Below the pieces are notes generated by a model. That model was not told the DNA's origin, searched no databases, and was given only the letters and a program-made list of their open reading frames with translations. From Actinophytocola xinjiangensis (lineage in GTDB: Bacteria; Actinomycetota; Actinomycetes; Mycobacteriales; Pseudonocardiaceae), in the NCBI RefSeq assembly GCF_001921215.1, contig NZ_MSIF01000004.1, positions 248,001-312,000 on the forward strand: a stretch of 64,000 bases of DNA, written 5' to 3'. This document shows positions 54,651 through 64,000 of the stretch, in pieces. Position 1 is the first letter of the stretch. Each line of letters opens with the position of its first letter. The position numbers and the translations under genes were made by a program.

Positions 54651-55313
54651 GTGGCCGTCGTCTACCTGCTGCGCCACGGCCAGGCCAGCTTCGGCTCGGC
54701 CGACTACGACGTGCTGTCGGCGACCGGTGAGCTCCAGGCCAAGGTCCTCGGCGAGGAACTGCGCCGCCGGGAGGTGCGGGTGGCCTCGGTCTGGTCGGGC
54801 ACCCTGCGCCGCCAGGTCGCCACCGCCACCACCTGCCTGCCGGCCGCCGGCGCCGACCTGGAGGTTCGCCGCGACGAGCGGTGGAACGAGTACGACCACC
54901 TCGGGCTGGTGCCGGAGGGCCAGCTGACCGACCCGTCCGACGTCGCCGCGTCGGCACGCCGGTTCCAGGCCGCCCTCGACGACGCCCTGTCGCGGTGGCT
55001 GGCCGGCGACGGCCCGGCCGGTACCGGCACCTGGGAACGATTCAGCAGCGGTGCGCTGGCGGCCGTCGGTGAGGCCGTCGACGGGCTGCCCACGGGTGGC
55101 GCGGCGCTGGTGTTCACCTCGGCCGGGGTGATCAGCGCGGTGTGCGCGCGGCTGCTCGGCCTGCCGCCGGCCGGGTTCCTCGCGCTCAACCGCACCATGG
55201 CCAACGCCTCGATCACCAAGCTGGTCAGCGGTCGTTCCGGGCTGAACCTGCTGTCCTACAACGAGCACGGGCACTTCGAGGGCCGCCACCGGGACCTGCT
55301 GACCTACCGGTAG
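54651..55313 (+). CDS. Histidine phosphatase (phosphoglycerate-mutase-like)
   Basis: 220 residues. RHG motif in YLLRHGQASFGSADYDVLSA, the supporting Arg in GTLRRQVATATT, Glu in WNEYDHLGL, and a late Ser/His region (VFTSAGVISAVCA) where the usual second His is not obvious. The GTG start lies 1 nt after the kinase stop, so the two are co-translated. It may remove the phosphate placed by the kinase (inference). Confidence 0.88.
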   Translation: MAVVYLLRHGQASFGSADYDVLSATGELQAKVLGEELRRREVRVASVWSGTLRRQVATATTCLPAAGADLEVRRDERWNEYDHLGLVPEGQLTDPSDVAASARRFQAALDDALSRWLAGDGPAGTGTWERFSSGALAAVGEAVDGLPTGGAALVFTSAGVISAVCARLLGLPPAGFLALNRTMANASITKLVSGRSGLNLLSYNEHGHFEGRHRDLLTYR

Positions 55314-55348
55314 TTGCCGGCCGGCCGGTGGTGGAGTAGGCAGGGCTG

Positions 55349-56374
55349 ATGCGACGTCCCAGCATCGACCCGGTCACCTGGCGCCCGCCCAGGACACCCA
55401 GGTCCGCCCGGCCGGCCAGGAACAGCCTGCCGGACCTGGAGGTCCTGCACGTCAACGGGCTGGGCCCGGAGGACGTCCTGGTCGACAAGGGACACCTGTT
55501 CACCGGGGTCGAGGACGGCCGCGTGCTGCGGCTGACCCCCGACGGCCGGCGGCTGGACATCATCGCCGACACCGGCGGCCGGCCGCTGGGCATCGAGCGC
55601 TACCCGGACGGCCGGCTGCTGGTCTGCGACGCAGCGCGCGGGCTGCTGCTGGTCGACCGGGTCAGCGGCGGGATCGAGGTGCTCGTCGAGCGCGGCCCCG
55701 GCCTGCGGGTGTGCAACAACGCCGCGGTCGCCGCCGACGGCACGGTCTACTTCACCGATTCCACCAGCCGGTTCGACCTGGAGCACTGGCAGGCCGACCT
55801 GCTAGAACACCGGGGGACGGGCCGGCTGCTGCGCCGCGACCCCGACGGCACGGTGGACACCGTGCTCGACGGGCTGCACTTCGCCAACGGGGTGGCGCTC
55901 GCGCCGGACGAGTCGGCCGTGGTCGTCGCGCAGACCGGGGCCTACCGGCTGGACCGGGTGCCGCTGACCGGCGAGCGGCAGGGCGTGGCCGAGGTGCTCG
56001 TCGACGGGCTGCCCGGCTTCCCGGACAACATCTCCACCGGCTCGGACGGTCTGCTGTGGATCGCCGTGGCCAGCCCCCGGCTGGCGGTGCTCGACCTGGT
56101 CAGCCGGCTGCACCCGGTGCTGCGCAAGGCCGCGTGGGCGCTGCCGGAGCCGTTGCGGGTCAAGGAGAAGCGGGTGGTGTGGGTGCGTGCGGTGGACGGC
56201 GTGACCGGGCGCACGGTGCACGACTTCCACGGCACCCGGCCCGATTACCACATGGTGACCGGGGTTCGGGAGAGTTCGGGAAGGGTGTATCTGGGCAGCC
56301 TCCAGCAACGCTCGATCGCCCGGTTCACGCTGCCGGGAAGGGCCCCGGTTGGCAGCGACCGGACAGCCGGGTAA
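55349..56374 (+). CDS. SMP-30/strictosidine-synthase-like beta-propeller protein
   Basis: 341 residues. A six-bladed beta-propeller: LGPEDVLVDKGHLFTGVEDG, GRPLGIERYPDGRLLVCDAA, NNAAVAADGTVYFTDSTSRF, HFANGVALAPDESAVVVAQT, LPGFPDNISTGSDGLLWIAV. It matches the APMAP/strictosidine-synthase-like group, many of which hydrolyse lactones or esters. No signal peptide. It ends the run that starts with the dehydrogenase and is probably in the same transcript (35-nt gap). Confidence 0.87.
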   Translation: MRRPSIDPVTWRPPRTPRSARPARNSLPDLEVLHVNGLGPEDVLVDKGHLFTGVEDGRVLRLTPDGRRLDIIADTGGRPLGIERYPDGRLLVCDAARGLLLVDRVSGGIEVLVERGPGLRVCNNAAVAADGTVYFTDSTSRFDLEHWQADLLEHRGTGRLLRRDPDGTVDTVLDGLHFANGVALAPDESAVVVAQTGAYRLDRVPLTGERQGVAEVLVDGLPGFPDNISTGSDGLLWIAVASPRLAVLDLVSRLHPVLRKAAWALPEPLRVKEKRVVWVRAVDGVTGRTVHDFHGTRPDYHMVTGVRESSGRVYLGSLQQRSIARFTLPGRAPVGSDRTAG

Positions 56375-56824
56375 CGCTATTTCCCGAGGTGAACGGTCGT
56401 GAACCGCGCACGGCGCCTTTTCGTTGCCGAACAGCAACCAACGCCGGTTTGCTGACACCAGAACGGTCGGCCGGTGCCGTTGTTGCCGGGGTGTGATCGA
56501 ATACGGCCGTCCGGGGGTTGACTTCAAACCTTGTGCTGGTCCAGGCTTGTCCGCCATTAACCGATCAAGTCGGCCACCTGTGCCACCGGTTGTGCAGCCC
56601 AAGGCGAGCGGGTCCGAAAAGGACCGGCGTGGATGGAGTCGAGGATGACTCAACGGTGGACCCGTCACCAGACGGCGGACGTTCGCCCGGTGGCGGTTCG
56701 CGCCGCGATCTCTTCGCGTGCGCATTCGGGAAGCCCTTGACTGAGCACCTGTTCCAGGCGCAGGTGGGCCCGGAAGCGAATCAGGTGCGGTGCAGTCAGT
56801 CACGGATTGACAGGAGTAACAGAA
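56375..56824. other. 450-bp regulatory spacer before the sugar-transport operon
   Basis: No gene is supported. TGGTCCAGGC near 56537 looks like a half-match to GntR-type sites but lacks the second half. TTGACT near 56737 and TTGACAGGAG near 56807 are the only promoter-like strings, without clear -10 partners. AGGAG at 9 nt serves the transporter gene start. Confidence 0.4.
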
Positions 56825-58138
56825 ATGATTGCTGGAGCAAGGGTGCGCACTGCTGCCCTGCTTGCCGTCGCGGCGCTGGTGTTGACCGCGTGCGGTGACG
56901 ACGGCGGTGACGCCGGGGGCGGCGGAGGTGGCGGCGGTGGCTCGACCGCGCTGGAGGGCCGCGGACCCATCACGTTCGCGACCGGCAAGGACACCTCCGG
57001 GAACATGCAGAAGCTGGTCGACGAGTGGAACGCCGACCACCCCGACGAGAAGGTGACGATCACCGAGCTGCCCGAGTCGGCCGACGACCAGCGCAACCGG
57101 ATGATCCAGAACGCGCAGACCGAGTCCGACGAGTTCGCGGTGCTCAACCTGGACGTCATCTGGACCGCCGAGTTCGCCGCGAACCGGTGGATCACCGAGC
57201 TGCCCCAGGGCGAGTTCGAGCTCGACCAGTTCCTCGCGCCGGCCGTCGAGACCGGCAAGTACCGCGACAAGATGTACGCGATGCCGGTGTACTCCGACGG
57301 CGGCCTGCTGTTCTACCGCAAGGACCTGCTCGACGCGGCCGGCGTCACCGAGGCCCCCAAGACCTGGGCCGAGCTGACCGCCGCGTGTGACAAGGTCAAG
57401 GCCGCCCCGGCGAACAAGAACATCGGCTGCTACGCCGGCCAGTTCGACAAGTACGAGGGCCTGACGGTCAACTTCTCCGAGGCCGTGCAGTCGGCCGGCG
57501 GCAGCATCGTCGACGACAGCGGCAAGCCGACCGTCACCTCCCAGGAGGCCAAGGACGGCCTGAACTTCCTGGTCGAGGCGAAGAAGAACGGCCAGATCCC
57601 CGAGGCCGCCATCACCTACAAGGAGGAGGAGGGCCGCCGGGCGTTCCAGGAGGGCCAGCTGGTCTTCCACCGCCAGTGGCCCTACCAGTACGCGCTGGCC
57701 AACGCCACCGACGGCTCGTCGAAGGTCGCCAACAAGTTCGGTGTCGCCCCGCTGCCCGGCAAGGACGGCCCCGGTGTGTCCACCCTCGGTGGGCACAACT
57801 TCGCCATCTCCTCGTTCGCGAAGAACAAGGCCACCGCGCTGGACTTCATCAAGTACTTCGCCTCGGAGGACGCCCAGCGGTCCAACCTGCTCGCCACCTC
57901 GCAGGCCCCGACCCGCACGGCGCTCTACGAGGAGCAGGAACTGATCACGAAGTTCCCCTACCTGCCGACCCTGCTCGCGTCCATCGAGAACGCCGTGCCG
58001 CGCCCCCGCGTGGTCAAGTACGGCGACGTGACGGCCGCCATGCAGGAGGCCGCCTACGGTGCCATCACCGGTGAGAAGTCCACCGACGAGGCGCTGGAGA
58101 CCCTGCAGTCGGAGCTGGAGAAGCTGACGGCGGAGTAG
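56825..58138 (+). CDS. Carbohydrate ABC transporter substrate-binding lipoprotein
   Basis: 437 residues. A lipoprotein signal ([17 protein letters not shown]) and a Gly-rich linker lead to a type I solute-binding protein: [57 protein letters not shown] and [20 protein letters not shown]. It is of the CUT1 (maltose/trehalose-like) group. The ATG has AGGAG at 9 nt. It leads the operon with two permeases, a large glycosidase and lipoproteins, so the ligand is probably the glycosidase's product. Confidence 0.93.
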   Translation: MIAGARVRTAALLAVAALVLTACGDDGGDAGGGGGGGGGSTALEGRGPITFATGKDTSGNMQKLVDEWNADHPDEKVTITELPESADDQRNRMIQNAQTESDEFAVLNLDVIWTAEFAANRWITELPQGEFELDQFLAPAVETGKYRDKMYAMPVYSDGGLLFYRKDLLDAAGVTEAPKTWAELTAACDKVKAAPANKNIGCYAGQFDKYEGLTVNFSEAVQSAGGSIVDDSGKPTVTSQEAKDGLNFLVEAKKNGQIPEAAITYKEEEGRRAFQEGQLVFHRQWPYQYALANATDGSSKVANKFGVAPLPGKDGPGVSTLGGHNFAISSFAKNKATALDFIKYFASEDAQRSNLLATSQAPTRTALYEEQELITKFPYLPTLLASIENAVPRPRVVKYGDVTAAMQEAAYGAITGEKSTDEALETLQSELEKLTAE

Positions 58139-58220
58139 GGCTGACGTGCCGGTCGGGTGGCGCGCCCCCTACGCGCCGCCCGGCCGGGCACCCCTCGCTG
58201 AAGTACGACAGGGAGATCTC

Positions 58221-59204
58221 GTGACAGCGCCTGCTCTGCCGCCGACCCAGGGCGGTGACGCGACCACCAGCCCGCAGCGCCACGGCCGCCTCGCCGCGTG
58301 GCTGCTCTCGCCAACGTTCCTGGTCCTCGGCCTGATCGTGCTCTACCCGCTCATCGCATCGTTGCGTGAGTCGCTGTACCGCAAGGAGGAAGGCCTCGAC
58401 GAGAACGGTTTCGTCGTCGAGGGTGACAACTTCGTCGGCGTCGAGAACTTCGCCCAGATGTTCCAGGGCGACACCGCCGACCGGTTCTGGAACGCCTTCT
58501 TCAACACCACCTTCTTCACCGTCGTCGGCGTGACCTTCGCGACGGTGCTCGGCGTGGCGATGGCGCTGGTGATGCACCACGCGCTGCGCGGCCGGGGTTT
58601 CGTCCGGGCCAGCATCCTGGTGCCGTGGGCGGTGCCCACGGCGATGTCCGCCGTCCTCTGGCAGTGGATCTTCCAGGCGGACGGCGTGGCGAACGAACTG
58701 CTCAACACCCAGATCCTGTGGACCACCGAGGGCTTCCAGGCCAAGATCGCGGTGCTGATCGCCGACGTGTGGAAGACCGCGCCGTTCGTCGGCCTGCTGA
58801 CCCTCGCGGGTCTTCAGGTCATCCCCAACGACGTCTACGAGGCGGCCAGGGTGGACGGGGCCAGCGGTTGGCTCCAGTTCTGGCGGATCACGTTGCCGCT
58901 GGTCCGCCCGGCACTGATGGTGGCGATCCTGTTCCGCGTGATGGACGTCCTGCGGATCTTCGACCTGCCCTACGTGCTGATCGGTCCACGGAAACAGTCG
59001 GTGGAGACACTGTCGATGCTGGCCTTCGAGGAGGCCGGCCAGACCAGATACGGACCGGCGGCGGCCTACGCCACGATGCTGTTCGTCTACGTGGCGCTCG
59101 CCGCGTACGCGTTCGTCAAGCTGCTGGGCGCCGACCTGATCGGTGAGGCACGGGTGCGGACCAAGGAAGCGAAGAAGCGCCAGCGGGAGGTGGTGGCGGC
59201 ATGA
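58221..59204 (+). CDS. Sugar ABC transporter permease (MalF-like)
   Basis: 327 residues. Six transmembrane segments ([40 protein letters not shown] and others) and the EAA loop [20 protein letters not shown] that docks the ATPase. The GTG at 58221 has GGGAG 6 nt upstream; a frame from 58146 would add an unneeded head. It overlaps the second permease by 4 nt. Confidence 0.93.
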   Translation: MTAPALPPTQGGDATTSPQRHGRLAAWLLSPTFLVLGLIVLYPLIASLRESLYRKEEGLDENGFVVEGDNFVGVENFAQMFQGDTADRFWNAFFNTTFFTVVGVTFATVLGVAMALVMHHALRGRGFVRASILVPWAVPTAMSAVLWQWIFQADGVANELLNTQILWTTEGFQAKIAVLIADVWKTAPFVGLLTLAGLQVIPNDVYEAARVDGASGWLQFWRITLPLVRPALMVAILFRVMDVLRIFDLPYVLIGPRKQSVETLSMLAFEEAGQTRYGPAAAYATMLFVYVALAAYAFVKLLGADLIGEARVRTKEAKKRQREVVAA

Positions 59205-60043
59205 GTACCGGTTCCGGTGCGCCGCGCGGGCGGCGATGGTTGCTCAACGTCGGCATCATCATCATCGTCATCTACTGTCTGGCGCCGTTCTACTGGATGG
59301 TGGTCTCGGCGCTGCGCCGGCCCAACGACCAGGCCGACAACTCGTTCTTCCCGAGCCCGATCTCGCTGGAGAACTTCAAGGGTGTGTTCGGTCCGGACGT
59401 CGGGTTCGGCCGGTCGCTGCTCAACAGTGTGATCGTCGCCGGGATCACGACGCTGCTCACGCTGGTGGTCGGCACGTTCGCCGCCTACACGCTGGCGCGG
59501 CTGAACTTCCGGTTCAAGAACTTCGTGGCCGGCATCATCATCGCCACCTCGATGTTCCCGGTGATCTCGCTGATCGTGCCGCTGCTGAAGCTGTTCACCG
59601 AGATCGGCTGGATCAACAGCTACCAGGCGATGATCCTGCCGAGCCTGTCCTTCGCGCTGCCGTTGGCGGTGTGGACGCTGGCGACGTTCTTCCGGCAGAT
59701 GCCCAAGGAGCTGGAGGAGGCGGCCATGGTGGACGGCCTCACCCGGGGGCAGGCGTTCCGCAAGGTGATCCTGCCGCTGGCCGCGCCGGGCATGTTCACC
59801 ACCGCGATCATCACGTTCATCGCGGCGTGGAACGAGTTCGCGATCGCGCTGGCGATGGTGACCGACCGGGAGATGAAGACCGCGACGGTCGCGATCTCCC
59901 AGTTCACCGGCATCACCGGCTACGACAGCCCGTTCGGCACCAAGATGGCGGCGGGCGTGATCGTCACCGTGCCGCTGGTGATCGTGGTGCTGATCTTCCA
60001 GCGCCGGATCATCGCCGGCCTGACCGCGGGAGGCGTCAAGTAA
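59201..60043 (+). CDS. Sugar ABC transporter permease (MalG-like)
   Basis: 280 residues. Membrane segments [40 protein letters not shown] and others, with the EAA loop [20 protein letters not shown]. The ATG overlaps the first permease stop (ATGA). There is no ATPase gene in the operon; a shared MsiK-like ATPase encoded elsewhere would be needed, as in other actinomycetes. Confidence 0.94.
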   Translation: MSTGSGAPRGRRWLLNVGIIIIVIYCLAPFYWMVVSALRRPNDQADNSFFPSPISLENFKGVFGPDVGFGRSLLNSVIVAGITTLLTLVVGTFAAYTLARLNFRFKNFVAGIIIATSMFPVISLIVPLLKLFTEIGWINSYQAMILPSLSFALPLAVWTLATFFRQMPKELEEAAMVDGLTRGQAFRKVILPLAAPGMFTTAIITFIAAWNEFAIALAMVTDREMKTATVAISQFTGITGYDSPFGTKMAAGVIVTVPLVIVVLIFQRRIIAGLTAGGVK

Positions 60044-60044
60044 C

Positions 60045-62651
60045 GTGCGCGGGAGCCGAGCCGTTGTCGTCCTGGCCGTGCTGGCCACCACCTCGACCGT
60101 CCTGGGCGCACCCGTCGCCGGGGCCGAACAGTCCATTGTGGACGTCGTGGGTGGTGGTGCGCTGGCCGGGAGGGCACCGGTGGAGCTGTCCGAGACGGCC
60201 CGGCTCGGTGACCGGCGGGCGCTGGTCACCGGCGAGCGGGCCATCGCCCTGGGCGATGCCAACGGCCTGTACCCGGCCAGCGGCTGGCACATCCGGGGCG
60301 AGATGGGTGGGGTGTGGTCCCCGCCGGTGAAACTGCTCGACGGCATCTGGTTCGCCGTCGACGGCGCGTGGCTGGGTGCGCGGCGCCCGGCCACGCGCTA
60401 CACCACCGGCTGGGGCTACCACCGCTTCGACTACGGCACCTCCGGCGGCCTTTCCGTCGACCGCCTGGACTTCGTGCCCGAGGGCACCCGGGCCACCGTC
60501 ATCGGCCTGACCCTGCGCAGCGACCGGCACCGCACGGTGGACCTCGCGCTGGACGCGCACTCCGAGCTGATGCCGGCCTACCCGTGGGGCTGGACCACCC
60601 CCGGCGCCGCCGAGGTCAACCTCCCCGACACCGGTGCCTACGACCAGGGCCGGCTGGCCTTCCGTGAGCGCGGCACCTCCCCGGGAACCGGCGCGCACGA
60701 CTACGCGGCGCTGGTCGGCTCGTCGGCCAGCCCCGTCGGGCACGCGCTCGGGCAGGGCCACCGTGGTCCGCAGGACCCGGCCGTGGTCTGCCCGGCCGAG
60801 GGCGACGCGCCGCCGCGCTGCGACGACTCGGCGTTCGGCAAGGGCACCGGCGGGCGGCTGGACTACGAGATCGCGCTGCGGCCGGGGAAGGCCACCACCG
60901 TGTGGTTCACCGTCGCCGGCTCCGACGCCGGCCCGGGTGCCGCGAGCGCCGAGTACGCGAAGGCCTCCCGCGACCCGGCGGCGGCCCTGCGGTCGGTGGT
61001 GGCGGGCCGCCAGGCACTGGCGGCCACCACGGTCGTGGACCTGCCGGGCGACGCGCTGCTGGCGCGCAGTGTGGAGTGGAGCAAGCAGAACCTGGCCGAC
61101 TCGGTGCAGTACGCCGCCGGCCTGCGGCTGCGCGACACCGACGAGGGCAGGGCGTTCCCGCCCGCCGCCGGCACCCTGGACGGGGCCCGCTGGTTGGGCG
61201 CAGGGTTCCCCGACTACCCGTGGATCTTCGGCACCGACGGCGAGTACACGGCGTTCGCCGCGGTCGCCGCCGGCCAGTTCGAGCCGATCAAGGACCACCT
61301 GCGCGCGTTGCGCGACGTGTCCGAGATCGTCAACGAGGGCAGTGGCAAGCTCGTCCACGAGATCGTGTCCACCGGCGACGTCTACTTCGGAGCCAACGAC
61401 GACGCGGGGAACACCGACGAGACGGTGAAGTTCCCCAGCGCGGTCGCCCTGGTGTGGCGCTGGACCGGCGACGACCGTTTCCGCGACGACCTCTACGACT
61501 TCGCCGTGCGCAACCTGCGTTACGTCGACGAGCACCTGGATGCTGACGGCGACGGCTGGCCGGAGGGCCTGGGCAACGTCGAGCGCGCCGGCATGGGCGA
61601 GGAGAAGCTGGACAGCACCGCCTACCTCGTGCGCGGCCTGCTCGACCTGGCCGACCTGGCGGCCAGCAAGGGCGACCGGGCCACGCGGGACTGGGCCGCC
61701 GGGCGCGCCGAGGACCTGCGGACGCGGTTCGAGCGGACCTGGTGGGCCGGCGGCGGTACGAACGCCGACGCGAACGCCTACGCCGAGTCCATCGACGACC
61801 CGGCCGACCCGGCCAACGACAACCGCCCGGTGTTCCAGCGGCACTGGACGGGCGTGTCGCCGATGGAGATCGAGCTGCCCGGCGGCACCCCGCTGGCCGA
61901 CCCGGCCCACGGCACCACGGCGTTGGCGCAGCGGGAGAAGGACTGCTACACGGGCGAGTTCGGCCTGTACCACACCGGTTCCGGCCCGACCTCCGCTCCG
62001 GAGGGCAACCCCGGCCCGTCCTGCGACGGCGTGGTGTCGACCGTGCGCGGCGAACGGTCGACCTACTCGCTGAACACCGCGGTGATGGCCGTGGCGGAGG
62101 GCAACTTCGGCCGGCTCGGTCCACAGCGGACCTACACCACCGGCAACGCGCGGATCCAGCTCGACCCGTCGGTGTGGGAAACCCCGGGGGCGATGCCCGA
62201 GGTCGCGCCGTCGCCGGACTTCGTGGCCAACATCGACCGCCCGTTCCACGACCGGTCGATGTCGTTGCAGGCGTGGGGTTCCTACGGCGTGCTGTGGCCG
62301 GTGGTGCACCAGCACCTCGGTGTCGCGCCGGACCTGGGCAACGGCCGGCTCGCGGTGGTCCCGCAGCTGGCCGAGGACCGCGACCGGATCGCCGGGCACA
62401 ACATCCGCGTCGGCGCCGGTTCGGTCGACGTCGCGGTGCGCCGGCACGGCGACCGGCTGCGGGTGGACGTCGGCACGCACCGGGTGCGCGCGGAGCTGAC
62501 CGTGGGCGCGGTCCTGCCGGCCGGTACCGCACCCGTGAGCGTGACCTTCGACGGTCGCCCGGTGGCCTATGATCTCGTCCCGTCGAGTCGGGGATCGGAG
62601 GTTCGGGCCGACGTGCGTCACGGCGGCACGCTCGAAGTGAGGTCGCGCTGA
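60045..62651 (+). CDS. Secreted six-hairpin glycosidase (debranching-enzyme-like)
   Basis: 868 residues. Signal peptide (VVVLAVLATTSTVLGAPVAG). A beta-rich N-terminal domain (to about 330) is followed by an (alpha/alpha)6 barrel typical of GH15/GDE-like enzymes: YPWIFGTDGEYTAFAAVAAG, NEGSGKLVHEIVSTGDVYFG, VALVWRWTGDDRFRDDLYDF and LDSTAYLVRGLLDLADLA. A C-terminal beta domain closes it. It probably releases sugars for the coupled importer; linkage and exact GH family cannot be fixed by eye. The GTG start is 1 nt after the permease stop, with GGGAGG 11 nt upstream. Confidence 0.82.
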   Translation: MRGSRAVVVLAVLATTSTVLGAPVAGAEQSIVDVVGGGALAGRAPVELSETARLGDRRALVTGERAIALGDANGLYPASGWHIRGEMGGVWSPPVKLLDGIWFAVDGAWLGARRPATRYTTGWGYHRFDYGTSGGLSVDRLDFVPEGTRATVIGLTLRSDRHRTVDLALDAHSELMPAYPWGWTTPGAAEVNLPDTGAYDQGRLAFRERGTSPGTGAHDYAALVGSSASPVGHALGQGHRGPQDPAVVCPAEGDAPPRCDDSAFGKGTGGRLDYEIALRPGKATTVWFTVAGSDAGPGAASAEYAKASRDPAAALRSVVAGRQALAATTVVDLPGDALLARSVEWSKQNLADSVQYAAGLRLRDTDEGRAFPPAAGTLDGARWLGAGFPDYPWIFGTDGEYTAFAAVAAGQFEPIKDHLRALRDVSEIVNEGSGKLVHEIVSTGDVYFGANDDAGNTDETVKFPSAVALVWRWTGDDRFRDDLYDFAVRNLRYVDEHLDADGDGWPEGLGNVERAGMGEEKLDSTAYLVRGLLDLADLAASKGDRATRDWAAGRAEDLRTRFERTWWAGGGTNADANAYAESIDDPADPANDNRPVFQRHWTGVSPMEIELPGGTPLADPAHGTTALAQREKDCYTGEFGLYHTGSGPTSAPEGNPGPSCDGVVSTVRGERSTYSLNTAVMAVAEGNFGRLGPQRTYTTGNARIQLDPSVWETPGAMPEVAPSPDFVANIDRPFHDRSMSLQAWGSYGVLWPVVHQHLGVAPDLGNGRLAVVPQLAEDRDRIAGHNIRVGAGSVDVAVRRHGDRLRVDVGTHRVRAELTVGAVLPAGTAPVSVTFDGRPVAYDLVPSSRGSEVRADVRHGGTLEVRSR

Positions 62652-63721
62652 GAACGAAGCGTTGGTTCACCGCCCTGCTCGTCGTCCTGCTCGCCACCGG
62701 CTGTGTCTCCCGGCGCGGCCCCGAGGTGCCCGGCCCCCGGGTCGCCGACGTGGCCACGATCGGTGAGGCCGACGGCGAGGAGGCCCTGGGCCTGGTCCGG
62801 TTGTCCCCGGACGGCACCCGGCTGTTGCGGATGGACGGCCAGGTCTGTGTGTCCGGGCTGGACGGTTCCGGCGAGCGGTGCGTCGACGGGCAGCGGGTGC
62901 TCACCGACGGCCGGTTCGCCTCCTGGTCGCCCGACGGCACCCGGCTCGCCTTCACCGACAACGTGTGGGGCTACCACGAGGCCGACGTGTGGGTCTTCGA
63001 CGTGCGGACCGGTGCGTTGACCAACCTGACCGACGACGGCGTCGACCGCATCGATCCGGAGAACCCGCCGCAGGGCCTGAGCTACGACGCGTTCGCGTCC
63101 TGGTCGCCCGACGGCGAGTCGATCCGGTTCGCCCGCGCCGGCGACGGGTCGGCGTTCATGGCCCTGCTGTCGATCCCGGCCGACGGTGGGCAGCCGCAGA
63201 TGCTGCGCGCCATCCCGTGCCGGTTCACCGCGCTGCGGGCACTGGTCTGGTCGGCCGACCGCGTCGCCTGGAACTGTGCCGACGACGCGATGGTCTGGCT
63301 CGGCGAGCACGCCGACACGACCAGGGACCGGCCGGTGCTGGCGATCGGGTCCACCGAGGACCGGCGGATGCTGTCGTTCTCCCCGGACGGCCGGTGGCTG
63401 CTGGCCGACTCGATGTACGCCACCACCTTCGCCCTGTGGAACGGGACCCCGCAGGTCATCCCGGTCGACGGCGGCCGGGCGCGGCCAGCGGCCGACGGCC
63501 GGATCGGCTTCCCGACCTGGGTCCCGGGCGCCGACCACACACTGGCCTACGTCCAGCACCCGGGCACGCTGCGGATCGTCGACGGGCCGCGGGGCGAGCC
63601 GCGCACCCTCTACACCGCGGACGAGGCCGAGGGTCCCGACGGTGTGCGGCTGAGCTGGGGGACGGGAAAACTGCTGGTCCACGCCGGCAAGAAGCGAATT
63701 CTGCTCACGATCGAGGACTGA
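62648..63721 (+). CDS. Beta-propeller (WD40/TolB-like) lipoprotein with a CTG start
   Basis: 357 residues. The frame has no ATG, GTG or TTG before the signal peptide LRTKRWFTALLVVLLATGC, which has a clear lipobox (LATGC). The CTG at 62648 overlaps the glycosidase stop (CTGA), with GTGAGG 5 nt upstream, so it is the likely start; the first GTG (62726) would cut off the lipoprotein signal. The body has TolB-like repeats: GRFASWSPDGTRLAFTDN, DAFASWSPDGESIRFA, MLSFSPDGRWLLADSM. It is probably an envelope-anchored ligand- or partner-binding protein of the sugar operon. Confidence 0.78.
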   Translation: MRTKRWFTALLVVLLATGCVSRRGPEVPGPRVADVATIGEADGEEALGLVRLSPDGTRLLRMDGQVCVSGLDGSGERCVDGQRVLTDGRFASWSPDGTRLAFTDNVWGYHEADVWVFDVRTGALTNLTDDGVDRIDPENPPQGLSYDAFASWSPDGESIRFARAGDGSAFMALLSIPADGGQPQMLRAIPCRFTALRALVWSADRVAWNCADDAMVWLGEHADTTRDRPVLAIGSTEDRRMLSFSPDGRWLLADSMYATTFALWNGTPQVIPVDGGRARPAADGRIGFPTWVPGADHTLAYVQHPGTLRIVDGPRGEPRTLYTADEAEGPDGVRLSWGTGKLLVHAGKKRILLTIED

Positions 63722-63739
63722 ACCTGACAGCATGGGCCG

Positions 63740-64000
63740 ATGTCGCGTCTGGTGTGTCTGATCGTCGCCGGCCTGTTCGTCGCCGGCTGTTCCGGGAGCG
63801 GTCCCGATGTGGACAGTCTGCGGGTGACCGACTCCACGACCCTGGATCCCCCGGTCGCCGGCCGGCTCTCGCCCGACGGGACCCGGGTGCTGGAGACCAA
63901 CCGGGAGCCGTGCGTGCGCGAGGTGTCCGGGGACGGCCGGTGGTGCGTCGAGGACGACGACGTCGCCCCGGACCTGCTCAACGCCGTGTGGTCGCCCGAC
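63740..64000 (+). CDS. Lipoprotein related to the preceding one (partial, cut by window end)
   Basis: 87 residues are visible. The signal MSRLVCLIVAGLFVAGCSGS has a lipobox (VAGC). The following LRVTDSTTLDPPVAGRLSPD and GTRVLETNREPCVREVSGDG copy the pattern of the upstream protein (LSPDGTRLL; two Cys), so it is a tandem paralogue. It starts 18 nt after the previous stop and continues beyond 64000. Confidence 0.8.
   Translation, partial: MSRLVCLIVAGLFVAGCSGSGPDVDSLRVTDSTTLDPPVAGRLSPDGTRVLETNREPCVREVSGDGRWCVEDDDVAPDLLNAVWSPD

Noticed and set aside
56530-56550. DasR-like (dre) operator before the sugar operon
   Set aside because: TGGTCCAGGC matches only half of the expected palindrome; the second half is missing.

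Overview
The window is high-GC actinobacterial chromosome. GTG starts, leaderless-looking genes with a TANNNT box about 7 nt before the start, paired XRE/DUF5753 and DUF397 genes, WXG100-type proteins, an AfsR-like SARP, and an encoded-CCA tRNA-His next to oligoribonuclease all fit a mycelial actinomycete, most likely of the Pseudonocardiales. This placement is inference from gene content; no rRNA is present. No transposase, integrase or CRISPR array is visible.

Layout, left to right. 0-5.2 kb: DUF2339 membrane protein, PucR-type regulator and a divergent secreted M6-like metalloprotease. 5.3-9.2 kb: a less GC-rich island (MazG-like pyrophosphohydrolase, AlkZ-like DNA glycosylase, B12-binding radical SAM enzyme, thymidylate-kinase-like protein), bounded by a DUF397 relic on one side and an intact DUF397/XRE pair on the other. 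10.7-15.5 kb: two small genes and metH under a clear S-adenosylhomocysteine riboswitch. 15.8-20 kb: coupled P450 / secreted hydrolase / degenerate GGDEF-EAL operon. 20-31 kb: methyltransferase, STAS protein, PLP decarboxylase, Tat-exported beta-lactamase-like protein, a four-gene WXG100-type module, a 1002-residue SARP regulator, and a VOC/AraC/VOC/methyltransferase cassette. 31.8-34.5 kb: alginate lyase, class I terpene cyclase, GNAT acetyltransferase. 35-40 kb: tRNA-Lys, L,D-transpeptidase, ECF sigma/Ogt pair, SDR, tRNA-His, orn. 40-50.6 kb: glutamate-cysteine ligase-like enzyme, a flavoprotein and a TPR membrane gene followed by a low-complexity membrane gene coupled to an FMN 2-hydroxyacid oxidase, a PLP ammonia-lyase-like enzyme, a stand-alone PolA-type polymerase, and an acyl-CoA synthetase. 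51-56.4 kb: subtilisin-like protease, then an acyl-CoA dehydrogenase / APH-like kinase / histidine phosphatase / beta-propeller run. 56.8-64 kb: carbohydrate ABC importer (lipoprotein, two permeases, no ATPase) with a large secreted six-hairpin glycosidase and two related lipoproteins; the last is cut by the window end.

How the genes work together. Several groups are tied by 4-nt stop/start overlaps: kinase-like to radical SAM, hydrolase to GGDEF-EAL, YbaB-like to the small acidic protein, AraC to VOC, ECF sigma to Ogt, low-complexity membrane protein to FMN oxidase, permease to permease, and glycosidase to lipoprotein (the last with a CTG start). Many convergent pairs overlap at their 3' ends, so the region is tightly packed. 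The most unusual item is the nucleotide/DNA-handling island at 5.7-9.2 kb. The best supported regulatory element is the SAH riboswitch before metH, whose ligand-binding pseudoknot and ribosome-site-blocking hairpin share the same bases.
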